Of a stretch of 64,000 nucleotides of DNA, positions 1-7,931 are shown piece after piece (position 1 is the stretch's first letter; each line of letters starts with the position of its first letter). The notes under the pieces were generated by a model. The model was not told the DNA's origin, searched no databases, and saw only the letters and a program-made list of their open reading frames with translations. The position numbers and the translations under genes were made by a program. The stretch lies in assembly GCA_964586655.1 (NCBI GenBank), contig CAZPGY010000002.1, positions 62,001 to 126,000 on the forward strand, given 5' to 3'. The stretch is from JAJYSO01 sp964586655 (lineage in GTDB: Bacteria > Bacteroidota > Bacteroidia > Flavobacteriales > Flavobacteriaceae).

Positions 1-454
1 CCTGGTTATAAATTATTTATATATGTTATTTGGAATATATCCAAGTCGCGTTTTTGTGCTTATTTGAAGATTTTTAGTCAATAAATATTTATTTTTAAAT
101 TGAATAATTGTAAATAATATAGATTTATGTATTTAGGATAGGATCAAATTTAAAATTATATACACCTTATATTATTATAGAGTAACCATCCTGCAATCAT
201 ATGCAATTTAAAATATAATTTATGATTGTATCCATTCATAATTTAAAGGGAATTATTTTATTAATTATAGATGTTTTAATTTATTATAAAGAATATTATT
301 TTATTTCAATATTGAATCTATATATAAATACATTAATATTTAATTTATATTTTAAAGTTTAATATTTATCAACAGGAATACAATACTTTCAAAAATTCAG
401 ATCAAGGAAGCCAATACACTTTCGACAACTGGATAAATTGCTTAAAAGAACATA
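1..454. other. AT-rich gene-free stretch
   Basis: Very AT-rich DNA without a credible open reading frame on either strand. It runs up to the first palindromic repeat unit. I see no tRNA, terminator or recognisable remnant of a coding gene. Its base composition is clearly more AT-rich than the coding regions that follow, which fits decayed or accessory DNA, but nothing specific can be assigned. Confidence 0.5.
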
Positions 455-516
455 AACCATTAAGGGATTAAGAGACATTAAGCCCCCCCTTAATTATCCT
501 TAACTCCTCAATGGTT
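455..516. repeat. Palindromic TTAAGG repeat, unit 1 (upstream of the GxxExxY gene)
   Basis: The unit opens with AACCATTAAGGGATTAAG and closes with the near-inverse, ending in AATGGTT. The word ATTAAG is iterated in the left half and CTTAA in the right half, so the RNA or single-stranded DNA can fold into a hairpin. The centre is a C-rich run. Three related units lie at 989-1176, on the other side of the gene at 549-956. Confidence 0.85.
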
Positions 517-548
517 AAAACATTTATATCTATCTTTAAAGAAAAATC

Positions 549-956
549 ATGACCAAAAAAGATGTTACGCAACTTTCCTATGAGATAACAGGCTATGCCA
601 TCAAAGTCCATAAAGCACTTGGTCCCGGCCTATTGGAAAGTGTTTATGAGAAATGCCTTAAACATGAATTAATTCAAAATGGTTTCCATGTCCAACAGCA
701 ACTATCCGTTCCCGTGGTCTATGACGACTTGTCTATAGACACCAATTTACGATTGGATTTGTTGGTAAATAATTGTGTCGTGGTGGAATTAAAAGCAATC
801 GAAAACATCCTTCCGGTTCATGAAGCTCAGCTTTTAACCTATATGAAGCTGCTGCAAAAACCTCAGGGATTATTGATAAATTTCTTTACCAATAACATCT
901 CAAAATCCTTAAAGCCATTTGTAAATGAATATTTTAGACAGCTCCCCGATTCTTAA
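549..956 (+). CDS. GxxExxY protein (PD-(D/E)XK nuclease superfamily)
   Basis: Small 135-residue protein of the GxxExxY family (PDDEXK_3), whose biological role is unknown. The signature G27-L-L-E30-S-V-Y33 is visible near the N-terminus. A nuclease-like core follows: D70, then E80-L-K82 (the D...ExK pattern), then Q94-LLT-Y98, which matches the QxxxY motif of RecB-type nucleases. All catalytic positions expected of an active PD-(D/E)XK fold are therefore present. The ATG at 549 is about 10 nt after a TATCTTTA sequence (531-538), one base off the Bacteroidetes -7 box, so the message may be nearly leaderless. The gene is enclosed by palindromic repeats (455-516 and 989-1176), suggesting that gene and repeats form one unit. 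Family assignment is firm; nuclease activity is inferred. Confidence 0.9.
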   Translation: MTKKDVTQLSYEITGYAIKVHKALGPGLLESVYEKCLKHELIQNGFHVQQQLSVPVVYDDLSIDTNLRLDLLVNNCVVVELKAIENILPVHEAQLLTYMKLLQKPQGLLINFFTNNISKSLKPFVNEYFRQLPDS

Positions 957-988
957 CTACCCTCTACTTCTTAATGATTAAAAATATA

Positions 989-1176
989 AACCATTAAGGG
1001 ATTAAGGGACATTAAGATTCCCCCTTAACTATTCTTAACTCCTTAATGGTTAAAAACATAAACCATTGCAGGGAATAAGGGACATTAAGATTCCCCCTTA
1101 ACTATTCTTAACTCCTTAATGGTTAAAAACATAAACCATTGCAGGGAATAAGGGACATTAAGATTCCCCTTAACTT
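989..1176. repeat. Palindromic TTAAGG repeat, units 2-4 in tandem
   Basis: Three contiguous units follow the GxxExxY gene: 989-1051, 1061-1124 and 1134-1176 (the last one truncated), with a 72-73 bp period. Each full unit begins AACCATT and ends AATGGTT and is an imperfect palindrome. Units 3 and 4 share the variant start AACCATTGCAGGGAATAAGG, while unit 2 keeps the form AACCATTAAGGGATTAAGGG seen in unit 1. The remainder of the 957-1296 interval holds no gene. Confidence 0.88.
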
Positions 1177-1296
1177 TCACAGCGGTAAATATTTTTATTG
1201 CTTGAGTTCAATTTCTTACTCCCTATTTATAGTTAGCCGATAAAATTGTAACTTGCCAACACCAATTTTTTTCAAGGCCGACAAATCATATTTCTT

Positions 1297-2748
1297 ATGT
1301 TATATCTTAAAAACTATATTGACAATGAATTTTGCGATCCGGAATCGGGAAAATGGTTAGACAACGACAACCCAGCTGTTGGCGAGGTTTACTCCAAAAT
1401 ACCGGACAGCGATGCAAAAGACATCCAAAAAGCAATAACTGCTGCTCAAAAAGCTTTCCCTAAATGGGCAAACACTCCTATAGAGAAAAGGAGTGCCTTG
1501 CTGCATAAAATTGCTGACGGCATTGAATCTCGTTTAGTCGATTTGGCCCAAGCAGAGAGCAAGGACAACGGAAAACCGGTCTCTTTGGCTTTGTCGGTAG
1601 ACATTCCGCGAGCAGTGAGTAATTTCAGGTTCTATGCCAATGCCATTACGCAATATGCCAGTGAAGCGCATGAAAGTGTAGGCAGAAATGCCCTCAATTA
1701 CACCTTGCGACAGCCCTTGGGAGTAGTAGGCTGTATTTCGCCTTGGAATCTTCCACTATATCTTTTCTCTTGGAAGATTGCCCCGGCACTGGCCACCGGA
1801 AATTGCGTGGTAGCCAAACCCAGTGAAGTCACGCCAATGACGGCTTATCTCTTGAGTGAAATCTGTCGGGAAGCCGGATTGCCAAAAGGCGTCTTAAACA
1901 TTGTCCACGGATTGGGACAGTCTGCCGGAGAAGCCCTTGTAAGTCACCCGGAAATCAAAGCTGTTTCCTTTACCGGAGGCACCAAAACGGGGGCGCACAT
2001 CTCTAAAATTGCGGCTCCAAAATTTAAAAAGCTATCCTTAGAACTCGGCGGTAAAAACCCCAACATCATTTTTGGAGACTGCAACTATAACCGGATGCTA
2101 AAAACCACTGTCAAGTCCTCTTTCGCCAATCAAGGGGAAATTTGCTTATGCGGCTCGCGGATCTTTGTTGAAGAAACCATCTATGAAAAGTTCAAGAAAG
2201 ATTTTATAGAAGCCGCTAAAAAATTAAAAGTCGGCCCTCCTACCGATGCGGAAAGCGATTTGGGAGCAATTGTATCTAAACCTCATTTTGAAAAAATAAA
2301 AAGCTACCTCAATCCAAAAGATTTAAATAAGCAGCAGGCCACACTTTTATTGGGCGGGAAGCCGGTAACCGTTCAAGGACATGAAAACGGTTATTATTTA
2401 GAACCCACCATTATCGAAGTGGAATCCAATGATTGCAAACTCAATCAAGAAGAGATTTTTGGTCCGGTAGTGACCCTCATGCCGTTTAAAACAGAAGAAG
2501 AGGTGCTGAAAATGGCCAATAGTGTTCGCTATGGATTATCAGCTACTTTATGGACCGGTAATTTAGATCGTACCATGCGCATGAGCTCCCAAATTGATGC
2601 CGGAATCGTGTGGGTAAACACTTGGTTAAACCGCGATTTACGGACGCCTTTTGGCGGGATGAAAGACAGCGGCGTAGGCCGAGAAGGAGGTTTTGGCGCC
2701 CTGGATTTCTTTACCGAGCCCAAGAATGTGTGCATCCGGTATCAGTAA
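1297..2748 (+). CDS. Aldehyde dehydrogenase family protein (aminomuconate/hydroxymuconate semialdehyde dehydrogenase-like)
   Basis: NAD(P)-dependent aldehyde dehydrogenase of 483 residues, full length for the family. It oxidises an aldehyde to a carboxylic acid through a thiohemiacetal on a cysteine. The catalytic Cys is C283 in the NQGEICLCGSR segment, the general base is E249 in LELGGK, and K174 lies in the cofactor-binding AKPSE segment. The C-terminal FGGMKDSGVGREGG followed by DFFTE is typical of the ALDH8 / 2-aminomuconate semialdehyde dehydrogenase branch used in kynurenine or catechol breakdown, but no other gene of such a pathway is nearby, so the substrate is an inference. The gene stands alone and ends at a hairpin shared with the convergent isocitrate dehydrogenase gene. 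Confidence 0.9.
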   Translation: MLYLKNYIDNEFCDPESGKWLDNDNPAVGEVYSKIPDSDAKDIQKAITAAQKAFPKWANTPIEKRSALLHKIADGIESRLVDLAQAESKDNGKPVSLALSVDIPRAVSNFRFYANAITQYASEAHESVGRNALNYTLRQPLGVVGCISPWNLPLYLFSWKIAPALATGNCVVAKPSEVTPMTAYLLSEICREAGLPKGVLNIVHGLGQSAGEALVSHPEIKAVSFTGGTKTGAHISKIAAPKFKKLSLELGGKNPNIIFGDCNYNRMLKTTVKSSFANQGEICLCGSRIFVEETIYEKFKKDFIEAAKKLKVGPPTDAESDLGAIVSKPHFEKIKSYLNPKDLNKQQATLLLGGKPVTVQGHENGYYLEPTIIEVESNDCKLNQEEIFGPVVTLMPFKTEEEVLKMANSVRYGLSATLWTGNLDRTMRMSSQIDAGIVWVNTWLNRDLRTPFGGMKDSGVGREGGFGALDFFTEPKNVCIRYQ

Positions 2749-2785
2749 ACGACTCTTATTCCGAAAAATTCACCACGCCATAAAT

Positions 2786-2819
2786 AAATCCCCAACTTGA
2801 GCGTTCAAATTGGGGATTT
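2786..2819. terminator. Bidirectional hairpin between convergent genes
   Basis: Perfect 10-bp arms AAATCCCCAA and TTGGGGATTT lie between the 3' ends of the aldehyde dehydrogenase gene and the icd gene. It is likely to end both transcripts. A hairpin with the same ATCCCCAA arm occurs at 41604-41633 between namZ and sdhB. Confidence 0.7.
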
Positions 2820-2852
2820 ATAATGAGGGTCACTTAAAAATCATTGCAGCAA

Positions 2853-5081
2853 TTACAAGGCTGCGATAATTTTATTTAGCGTTTCACTTGGGCGCATTTC
2901 GGCAAAGACTCGCTCTTCATTAGGCCAGTAATAGCCTTCCAAATCAACCGGCTTGCCCTGAACGCCGTTTAATTCGCTCACAATTTGATCTTCATTGGCT
3001 TTCAATTCTTTAGCAATCGGAGCAAATTTGGTTTTTAAATCATCATTTTCCGCTTGGTCGGCCAAAGCTTCCACCCAATACAACACCAAGTAAAAATGGC
3101 TGCCGCGGTTGTCAAGTTCATTCACCTTTCGCGATGGTGATTTTTGATTTTCCAAAAAGCGATCTGTCGCTTCATCCAAAGCCTTGGCCAAAACAACGGC
3201 TTTCTCATTGCCATAGTTCTTTCCGTAATGATCTAAAGAAACCGAAAGGGCAAGGAATTCACCCAAAGAGTCCCAACGCAAATGGTTTTCTTTGGTAAAC
3301 TGCTGTACGTGTTTTGGGGCTGATCCTCCCGCACCGGTTTCAAATAGTCCTCCGCCATTGAGCAAGGGAACGATGGACAACATTTTGGCGCTGGTTCCCA
3401 GTTCGAGAATCGGGAACAAATCGGTTAAATAGTCACGCAATACATTTCCGGTTACCGAGATGGTATTTTTTCCGTCCTTTACTCGTTCTAAAGTGTATTG
3501 TGTGGCTTCCTCCTGCCCCATAATTTTAAGCTCGAGACCTTCGGTATTTTCTTCACTGAGGTATTGCTCCACTTTTTTAATCAATTCGGCATCATGAGCG
3601 CGGTTTTCATCGAGCCAAAAAATAGCCGGCCAGCCGGTTTCGCGAGCGCGTTTTACAGCGAGTTTCACCCAATTTCGAATGGGCGCATCTTTAGTTTGGC
3701 ACATTCTCCAAAGGTCTCCGGGTTCTACAATATGCGACATCATCACCTCACCTGACTTGCGGCTGATGACTTTAACTCGCCCTTTCCCGGTCATTTCAAA
3801 AGTCTTATCATGTGAACCATATTCTTCCGCTTTATCGGCCATTAGCCCCACATTAGGAACAGTTCCCATGGTTGCCGGATCAAAAGCTCCGTGTTTTTGG
3901 CAAAATTTTACGGTAGCATCATAAAGTCCGGCATAGCTACTTTCAGGAATAACGGCCAAGGTATCTTGTGTTTTTCCACCTTTATTCCACATTTGCCCGG
4001 CATTTCGAATCATAGCCGGCATAGAAGCATCAATAATCACATCGCTGGGTACATGCAAGTTGGTAATTCCATTATCAGAATCTACCATGGCTAAGTCAGC
4101 ATTGCGACCCAAGGTTTCCTGAATGGCAGCATTGATTTCGGTTGCTTTTTCTTCAGGTAAATCCTCAATAGCGGTCAATATATTACCCAGTCCACTGTTG
4201 GGATCGGCACCGCAGGATTTGAGGTCATCGCCATATTTTTCAAAAACCTCCTTAAAATACTGTTTAACCACGTGTCCAAAAATAATCGGATCGGATACCT
4301 TCATCATGGTTGCTTTCATATGAACTGAAAACAGTACGCCTTTGTTCTTGGCCTGAATCAATTGTTTATCTATAAAATCGATTAGCTCTGCCTTACTAAA
4401 AATAGAAGCATCGATCACTTCGCCTTCTTGCAATTCCAAATTCTCGCGAAGCATTTTGGTTTCACCGTCATAGCCGATATATTTAATGTCTATGGCGCCG
4501 GCCTCGGTCATGGTCACTGATTTTTCATTGTGATGAAAATCTCCATTGGGCATGGTTGCCACTTCGGTTTTTGAATCTTGGGGCCAAGGTTTGACTTTAT
4601 AAGGATTTTTTTGAGCAAAATTCTTAACCGCTTTGGGCGCACGACGATCTGAATTTCCTTGACGGATAACAGGATTCACAGCACTCCCTTTGGCCACATC
4701 ATATTTCTTTTTCAAGGCTTCCTCCTCTTCGTTTTTAGGCTCAGCGGGATAATCCGGTATATCAAAACCGTTTTTCTGCAGCTCTTTGATGGCGGCTTGC
4801 AATTGTGGAGTTGACGCACTGATATTAGGCAATTTGATGACATTGGCTTCGGGTTGTTGCACCAGCTCTCCCAATTCACTCAAGGCATCGGGAACGCGCT
4901 GTTCTTCGGGCAAAAGGTCGGCCACTGCTGCCAGTGTTCGCGCCGCCAAAGAAATATCCTTGGTTTCAAATTGGACAGCCGCAGACTTTGTAATCGCCTC
5001 TATCATAGGTAATAACGAATGCGTGGCCAAATAAGGGGCCTCATCGGTCTTGGTATAAACAATTTTAGGATTATCACTCAT
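2853..5081 (-). CDS. icd: NADP-dependent isocitrate dehydrogenase, monomeric type
   Basis: Catalyses oxidative decarboxylation of isocitrate to 2-oxoglutarate with reduction of NADP in the TCA cycle. The 742-residue length and sequence, from MSDNPKIVYTKTDEAPYLA at the N-terminus, match the roughly 80-kDa single-chain IDH type and not the 45-kDa homodimeric enzyme. It is transcribed alone, from a TATATTTG box at 5160-5167, and lies next to two other genes of central carbon metabolism (sucD and mqo) in the same orientation. A sucD-side terminator at 5249-5289 separates it from sucD, so it is not in the same operon. Confidence 0.97.
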   Translation of the reverse strand: MSDNPKIVYTKTDEAPYLATHSLLPMIEAITKSAAVQFETKDISLAARTLAAVADLLPEEQRVPDALSELGELVQQPEANVIKLPNISASTPQLQAAIKELQKNGFDIPDYPAEPKNEEEEALKKKYDVAKGSAVNPVIRQGNSDRRAPKAVKNFAQKNPYKVKPWPQDSKTEVATMPNGDFHHNEKSVTMTEAGAIDIKYIGYDGETKMLRENLELQEGEVIDASIFSKAELIDFIDKQLIQAKNKGVLFSVHMKATMMKVSDPIIFGHVVKQYFKEVFEKYGDDLKSCGADPNSGLGNILTAIEDLPEEKATEINAAIQETLGRNADLAMVDSDNGITNLHVPSDVIIDASMPAMIRNAGQMWNKGGKTQDTLAVIPESSYAGLYDATVKFCQKHGAFDPATMGTVPNVGLMADKAEEYGSHDKTFEMTGKGRVKVISRKSGEVMMSHIVEPGDLWRMCQTKDAPIRNWVKLAVKRARETGWPAIFWLDENRAHDAELIKKVEQYLSEENTEGLELKIMGQEEATQYTLERVKDGKNTISVTGNVLRDYLTDLFPILELGTSAKMLSIVPLLNGGGLFETGAGGSAPKHVQQFTKENHLRWDSLGEFLALSVSLDHYGKNYGNEKAVVLAKALDEATDRFLENQKSPSRKVNELDNRGSHFYLVLYWVEALADQAENDDLKTKFAPIAKELKANEDQIVSELNGVQGKPVDLEGYYWPNEERVFAEMRPSETLNKIIAAL

Positions 5082-5159
5082 AAGAATTGATTTTTAATAA
5101 ATAATATTGTTGATGATAAGCTATTTTAAGCTTTATAGACTCGGACTATTAAAACATCG

Positions 5160-5167
5160 CAAATATA
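5160..5167 (-). promoter_or_regulatory. -7 box of icd (TATATTTG)
   Basis: Matches the Bacteroidetes -7 consensus TAnnTTTG on the minus strand, about 80 nt before the icd start. No TTTG box was found at the usual 19-21 nt distance. Confidence 0.5.
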
Positions 5168-5248
5168 ATGAATTGCTTCCCAATTTAAGAAAGATGCATT
5201 ATTAGATATTTGTTAAGATTATACCGTAAAAAGGCAGGTGTAGTGCTA

Positions 5249-5289
5249 AAAAAAATCCGCCAGCTGAAAATAGCCGACGGATTTTTTTT
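5249..5289 (-). terminator. Rho-independent terminator of sucD
   Basis: Read on the minus strand, AATCCGTCGGCTA pairs with a downstream near-complement, followed by a run of eight T. It lies about 30 nt after the sucD stop codon. Confidence 0.8.
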
Positions 5290-5320
5290 ATTTATGCCTA
5301 TATTCTTTTTGCGAAGCGAA

Positions 5321-6193
5321 TTAGCCCAAAACTTTTTTAATGGTTTTTCCGATTTCTGCCGGAGAATCGGCTACGGTAATTCCGCAATCACGGAGGATTT
5401 TCTTTTTGGCTTGAGCGGTATCATCGCTACCGCCTACAATAGCACCGGCATGTCCCATGGTTCGGCCGGCAGGAGCTGTTTCCCCGGCTATAAATCCGAC
5501 GATGGGCTTTTTAGATCCACTTTCTTTATACCAATGTGCAGCATCGGCTTCAAGCTGACCACCAATTTCACCAATCAAAACCACCGCTTCGGTTTCATCA
5601 TCATTAATCAAAAGCTCAATGGCTTCTTGGGTGGTGGTACCAATAATGGGGTCACCGCCAATACCGATGGCAGTACTGATGCCCAAACCTTGCTTAACCA
5701 CCTGATCGGCAGCTTCATAGGTAAGGGTTCCGGATTTAGAAACCACGCCTACTTTTCCTTTTTTGAAGACAAAGCCCGGCATGATTCCCACTTTAGCTTC
5801 CTCAGGCGTAATTACTCCCGGACAGTTGGGGCCAATCAAACGGCAATCGCGTTTGGCAATATAATTTTTCACCTTAATCATGTCCTGTGTCGGGATGCCT
5901 TCGGTAATACAAATGATTACTTTGATGCCGGCATCAGCAGCCTCCATGATCCCGTCAGCAGCAAAAGCCGGGGGAACAAAAATGATGGAAGTGTCAGCAC
6001 CCGTTTCTTCAATTGCTTCAGAGATGGTATTGAACACCGGTTTATCCAGGTGTTTTTGCCCTCCTTTTCCGGGGGTTACTCCCCCCACGATGTTGGTGCC
6101 ATATTTAATCATTTGTTCGGCGTGAAAAGAACCTTCACTACCGGTAATTCCTTGTACAATTATTTTTGAATCTTTATTAACTAAAACACTCAT
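5321..6193 (-). CDS. sucD: Succinyl-CoA synthetase (succinate-CoA ligase), alpha subunit
   Basis: Alpha subunit of the TCA-cycle ligase that converts succinyl-CoA to succinate with formation of ATP or GTP. It is 290 residues, full length. The CoA-binding region is seen in GITGSEGSFHAEQM (about 15-28) and the phosphorylated histidine is H248 in the TMGHAGAIVGG segment. The beta subunit gene sucC is not adjacent, so it must be elsewhere; a split sucC/sucD is usual in flavobacteria. It is monocistronic, with a TACATTTG box upstream (6217-6224) and a strong terminator downstream. Confidence 0.97.
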   Translation of the reverse strand: MSVLVNKDSKIIVQGITGSEGSFHAEQMIKYGTNIVGGVTPGKGGQKHLDKPVFNTISEAIEETGADTSIIFVPPAFAADGIMEAADAGIKVIICITEGIPTQDMIKVKNYIAKRDCRLIGPNCPGVITPEEAKVGIMPGFVFKKGKVGVVSKSGTLTYEAADQVVKQGLGISTAIGIGGDPIIGTTTQEAIELLINDDETEAVVLIGEIGGQLEADAAHWYKESGSKKPIVGFIAGETAPAGRTMGHAGAIVGGSDDTAQAKKKILRDCGITVADSPAEIGKTIKKVLG

Positions 6194-6216
6194 AAATATT
6201 TTTCTTTTGTGTCGTG

Positions 6217-6224
6217 CAAATGTA
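6217..6224 (-). promoter_or_regulatory. -7 box of sucD (TACATTTG)
   Basis: Exact TAnnTTTG match on the minus strand, 24 nt before the sucD start codon. No clear -33 box. Confidence 0.6.
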
Positions 6225-6252
6225 ATTTTTAAAAACTAATTCTTAATAGCTT

Positions 6253-6291
6253 TAGGGGTATATTTTATCCGGAAGTATTTCCTGGCCCCTA
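6253..6291. terminator. Weak hairpin between mqo and sucD
   Basis: TAGGGG at 6253 can pair with CCCCTA ending at 6291, enclosing an inner CCGGAA / TTCCTGG hairpin. A T run follows only on the plus strand, which has no gene upstream, so a terminator role for mqo is uncertain. Confidence 0.35.
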
Positions 6292-6304
6292 TTTTTTTAC
6301 TTTT

Positions 6305-7810
6305 TTAGTGTGAAACTTCCAATTTTAGAGAATCGGAACATTGTTTTTGTATTTTTCTGAATTCTTCAGGAGATTCGTCTGCGTTTTTATCCCAGAGGAA
6401 AATCATTTCATCGAGTTTTTCTTTCCAAGCCTTGGTTTTCATTTTTTGGGGGAAGGCGTGTTGAAGCACCTGAATCATAATATGAACTGCCGTTGAAGCA
6501 CCCGGAGAGGCGCCCAACAGTGCGGTTACCGTTCCTTCGGGGTTATGCACCACTTCTGTCCCAAATTGAAGGGCGCCCCATTCCTCTTTATCGGCTCTAA
6601 TGATTTGAACCCGTTGACCGGCCACCACCAATTCCCAATCTTCATCCTTGGCATCTTTGATAAAGCTTCGCAATACCTCAACTCGGTCTGCATGACTCAT
6701 CTTGAGCTGGCCTACCAAATAACCGGTTAAATCCATATTGTGCCAAAAAGCACCCAATAAAGATTTAATATTCTTTCCTTTTACCGTTTTAAACAGATCG
6801 GCATAAGAGCCACTTTTCAAAAACTTGGAGCTAAATCCGGCAAAGGGACCGAACAGCAATTCTCGTTTTCCGTCAATGTAGCGGGTGTCTAAGTGTGGCG
6901 TGGACATGGGAGGCGCATCAGGACCGGCTTTGCTATATACCTTGGCCCAGTGTTTATCAATGACTTCTTGGTTTTTGCAAAACAAAAATTCGCCACTCAC
7001 CGGAAAACCTCCATAGCCTTTTCCTTCCTTTATCCCGGTCTTTTGTAACAGCTGTAAAGCTCGGCCTCCGGCGCCAATAAAAATGTTTTTGGCGATTAGG
7101 GTTTGCCGATCCAACGTTTTGGTGTTTTTGGCTTCCACCGTCCAAGTGCCATCCTCGTTTTCATAAACATCCCTAACATCAGTATTGAGTTGTACCGGGG
7201 CATTAAAGTGTTTTTTTAAGATCTCGAAGTACATTTTGGTCAACTCCCCAAAATTCACTTCGGTTCCCAGTTCCATGCGAGTAGCAGCCATGACTTCTGA
7301 TGACTTTCGATTGGTCATCATCAGGGGGAACCATTTTTTTAAGGTCTCCTGATCCTCGGTGAATTTCATTTCCGAAAACATCGGAGTTTGAGCCAATGCC
7401 TCATGCCGTTTTTTGAGAAATTCCACATCCCTTTCTCCTTCTACCCAACTGTGATGAGGAATGGATTTTATAAAATCCTCAGGCTTGGTGATCATTTTAT
7501 TCTTCACCAAATAGTTCCAAAATTCTTTGGAGCGTTCAAACTGACTAAAAATGGAAATGGCCTTTGAAATATCAATTGATCCGTCTTCTTTTTCGGGGGT
7601 ATAATTAAGCTCGCAAAAAGCAGAATGGCCGGTTCCGGCATTGTTCCATGCATCAGAACTCTCCAACCCTACCTCATCAAGTCGTTCAAAAACCTCTATT
7701 TTACTGTCTTTATCCAAAATTTTTGTCATCAGCGCCAAGGTACCGCTCATGATACCGCCGCCGATGCAAACCAAATCATAGACTTTTTCCGATTTTTTGG
7801 AGGCTCCCAT
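6305..7810 (-). CDS. mqo: Malate:quinone oxidoreductase
   Basis: Peripheral membrane flavoenzyme that oxidises malate to oxaloacetate and passes the electrons to the quinone pool, bypassing or assisting soluble malate dehydrogenase. At 501 residues it is full length. The FAD-binding dinucleotide motif is IGGGIMSGTLA at about residues 16-26. The conserved block DAWNNAGTGHSAFCELNYTP follows near residue 53 and is diagnostic of Mqo. It lies upstream of sucD on the same strand but has its own TATCTTTG box (7827-7834), so TCA-cycle genes are clustered here without forming one operon. Confidence 0.97.
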   Translation of the reverse strand: MGASKKSEKVYDLVCIGGGIMSGTLALMTKILDKDSKIEVFERLDEVGLESSDAWNNAGTGHSAFCELNYTPEKEDGSIDISKAISIFSQFERSKEFWNYLVKNKMITKPEDFIKSIPHHSWVEGERDVEFLKKRHEALAQTPMFSEMKFTEDQETLKKWFPLMMTNRKSSEVMAATRMELGTEVNFGELTKMYFEILKKHFNAPVQLNTDVRDVYENEDGTWTVEAKNTKTLDRQTLIAKNIFIGAGGRALQLLQKTGIKEGKGYGGFPVSGEFLFCKNQEVIDKHWAKVYSKAGPDAPPMSTPHLDTRYIDGKRELLFGPFAGFSSKFLKSGSYADLFKTVKGKNIKSLLGAFWHNMDLTGYLVGQLKMSHADRVEVLRSFIKDAKDEDWELVVAGQRVQIIRADKEEWGALQFGTEVVHNPEGTVTALLGASPGASTAVHIMIQVLQHAFPQKMKTKAWKEKLDEMIFLWDKNADESPEEFRKIQKQCSDSLKLEVSH

Positions 7811-7826
7811 AGTAAATATTTTTTTG

Positions 7827-7834
7827 CAAAGATA
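7827..7834 (-). promoter_or_regulatory. -7 box of mqo (TATCTTTG)
   Basis: Exact TAnnTTTG match on the minus strand, 17 nt before the mqo start codon. Confidence 0.6.
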
Positions 7835-7931
7835 ATCAATTCCACGGGTGAAACCGTAAAAAAAAGGCTAAAGAATTTTATTCGAAAAGTGAGGTTCTAT
7901 TGGACAATGTGGGTGAATATCGACTGCTTTA

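Noticed and set aside
989..1176. CRISPR array
   Set aside because: The units are contiguous palindromes with only about 9 nt between them; there are no unique spacers and no cas genes.
5210..6169. 319-codon plus-strand frame opposite sucD
   Set aside because: It lies antisense to a full-length sucD with intact motifs; composition is implausible for a protein and no family pattern is visible.
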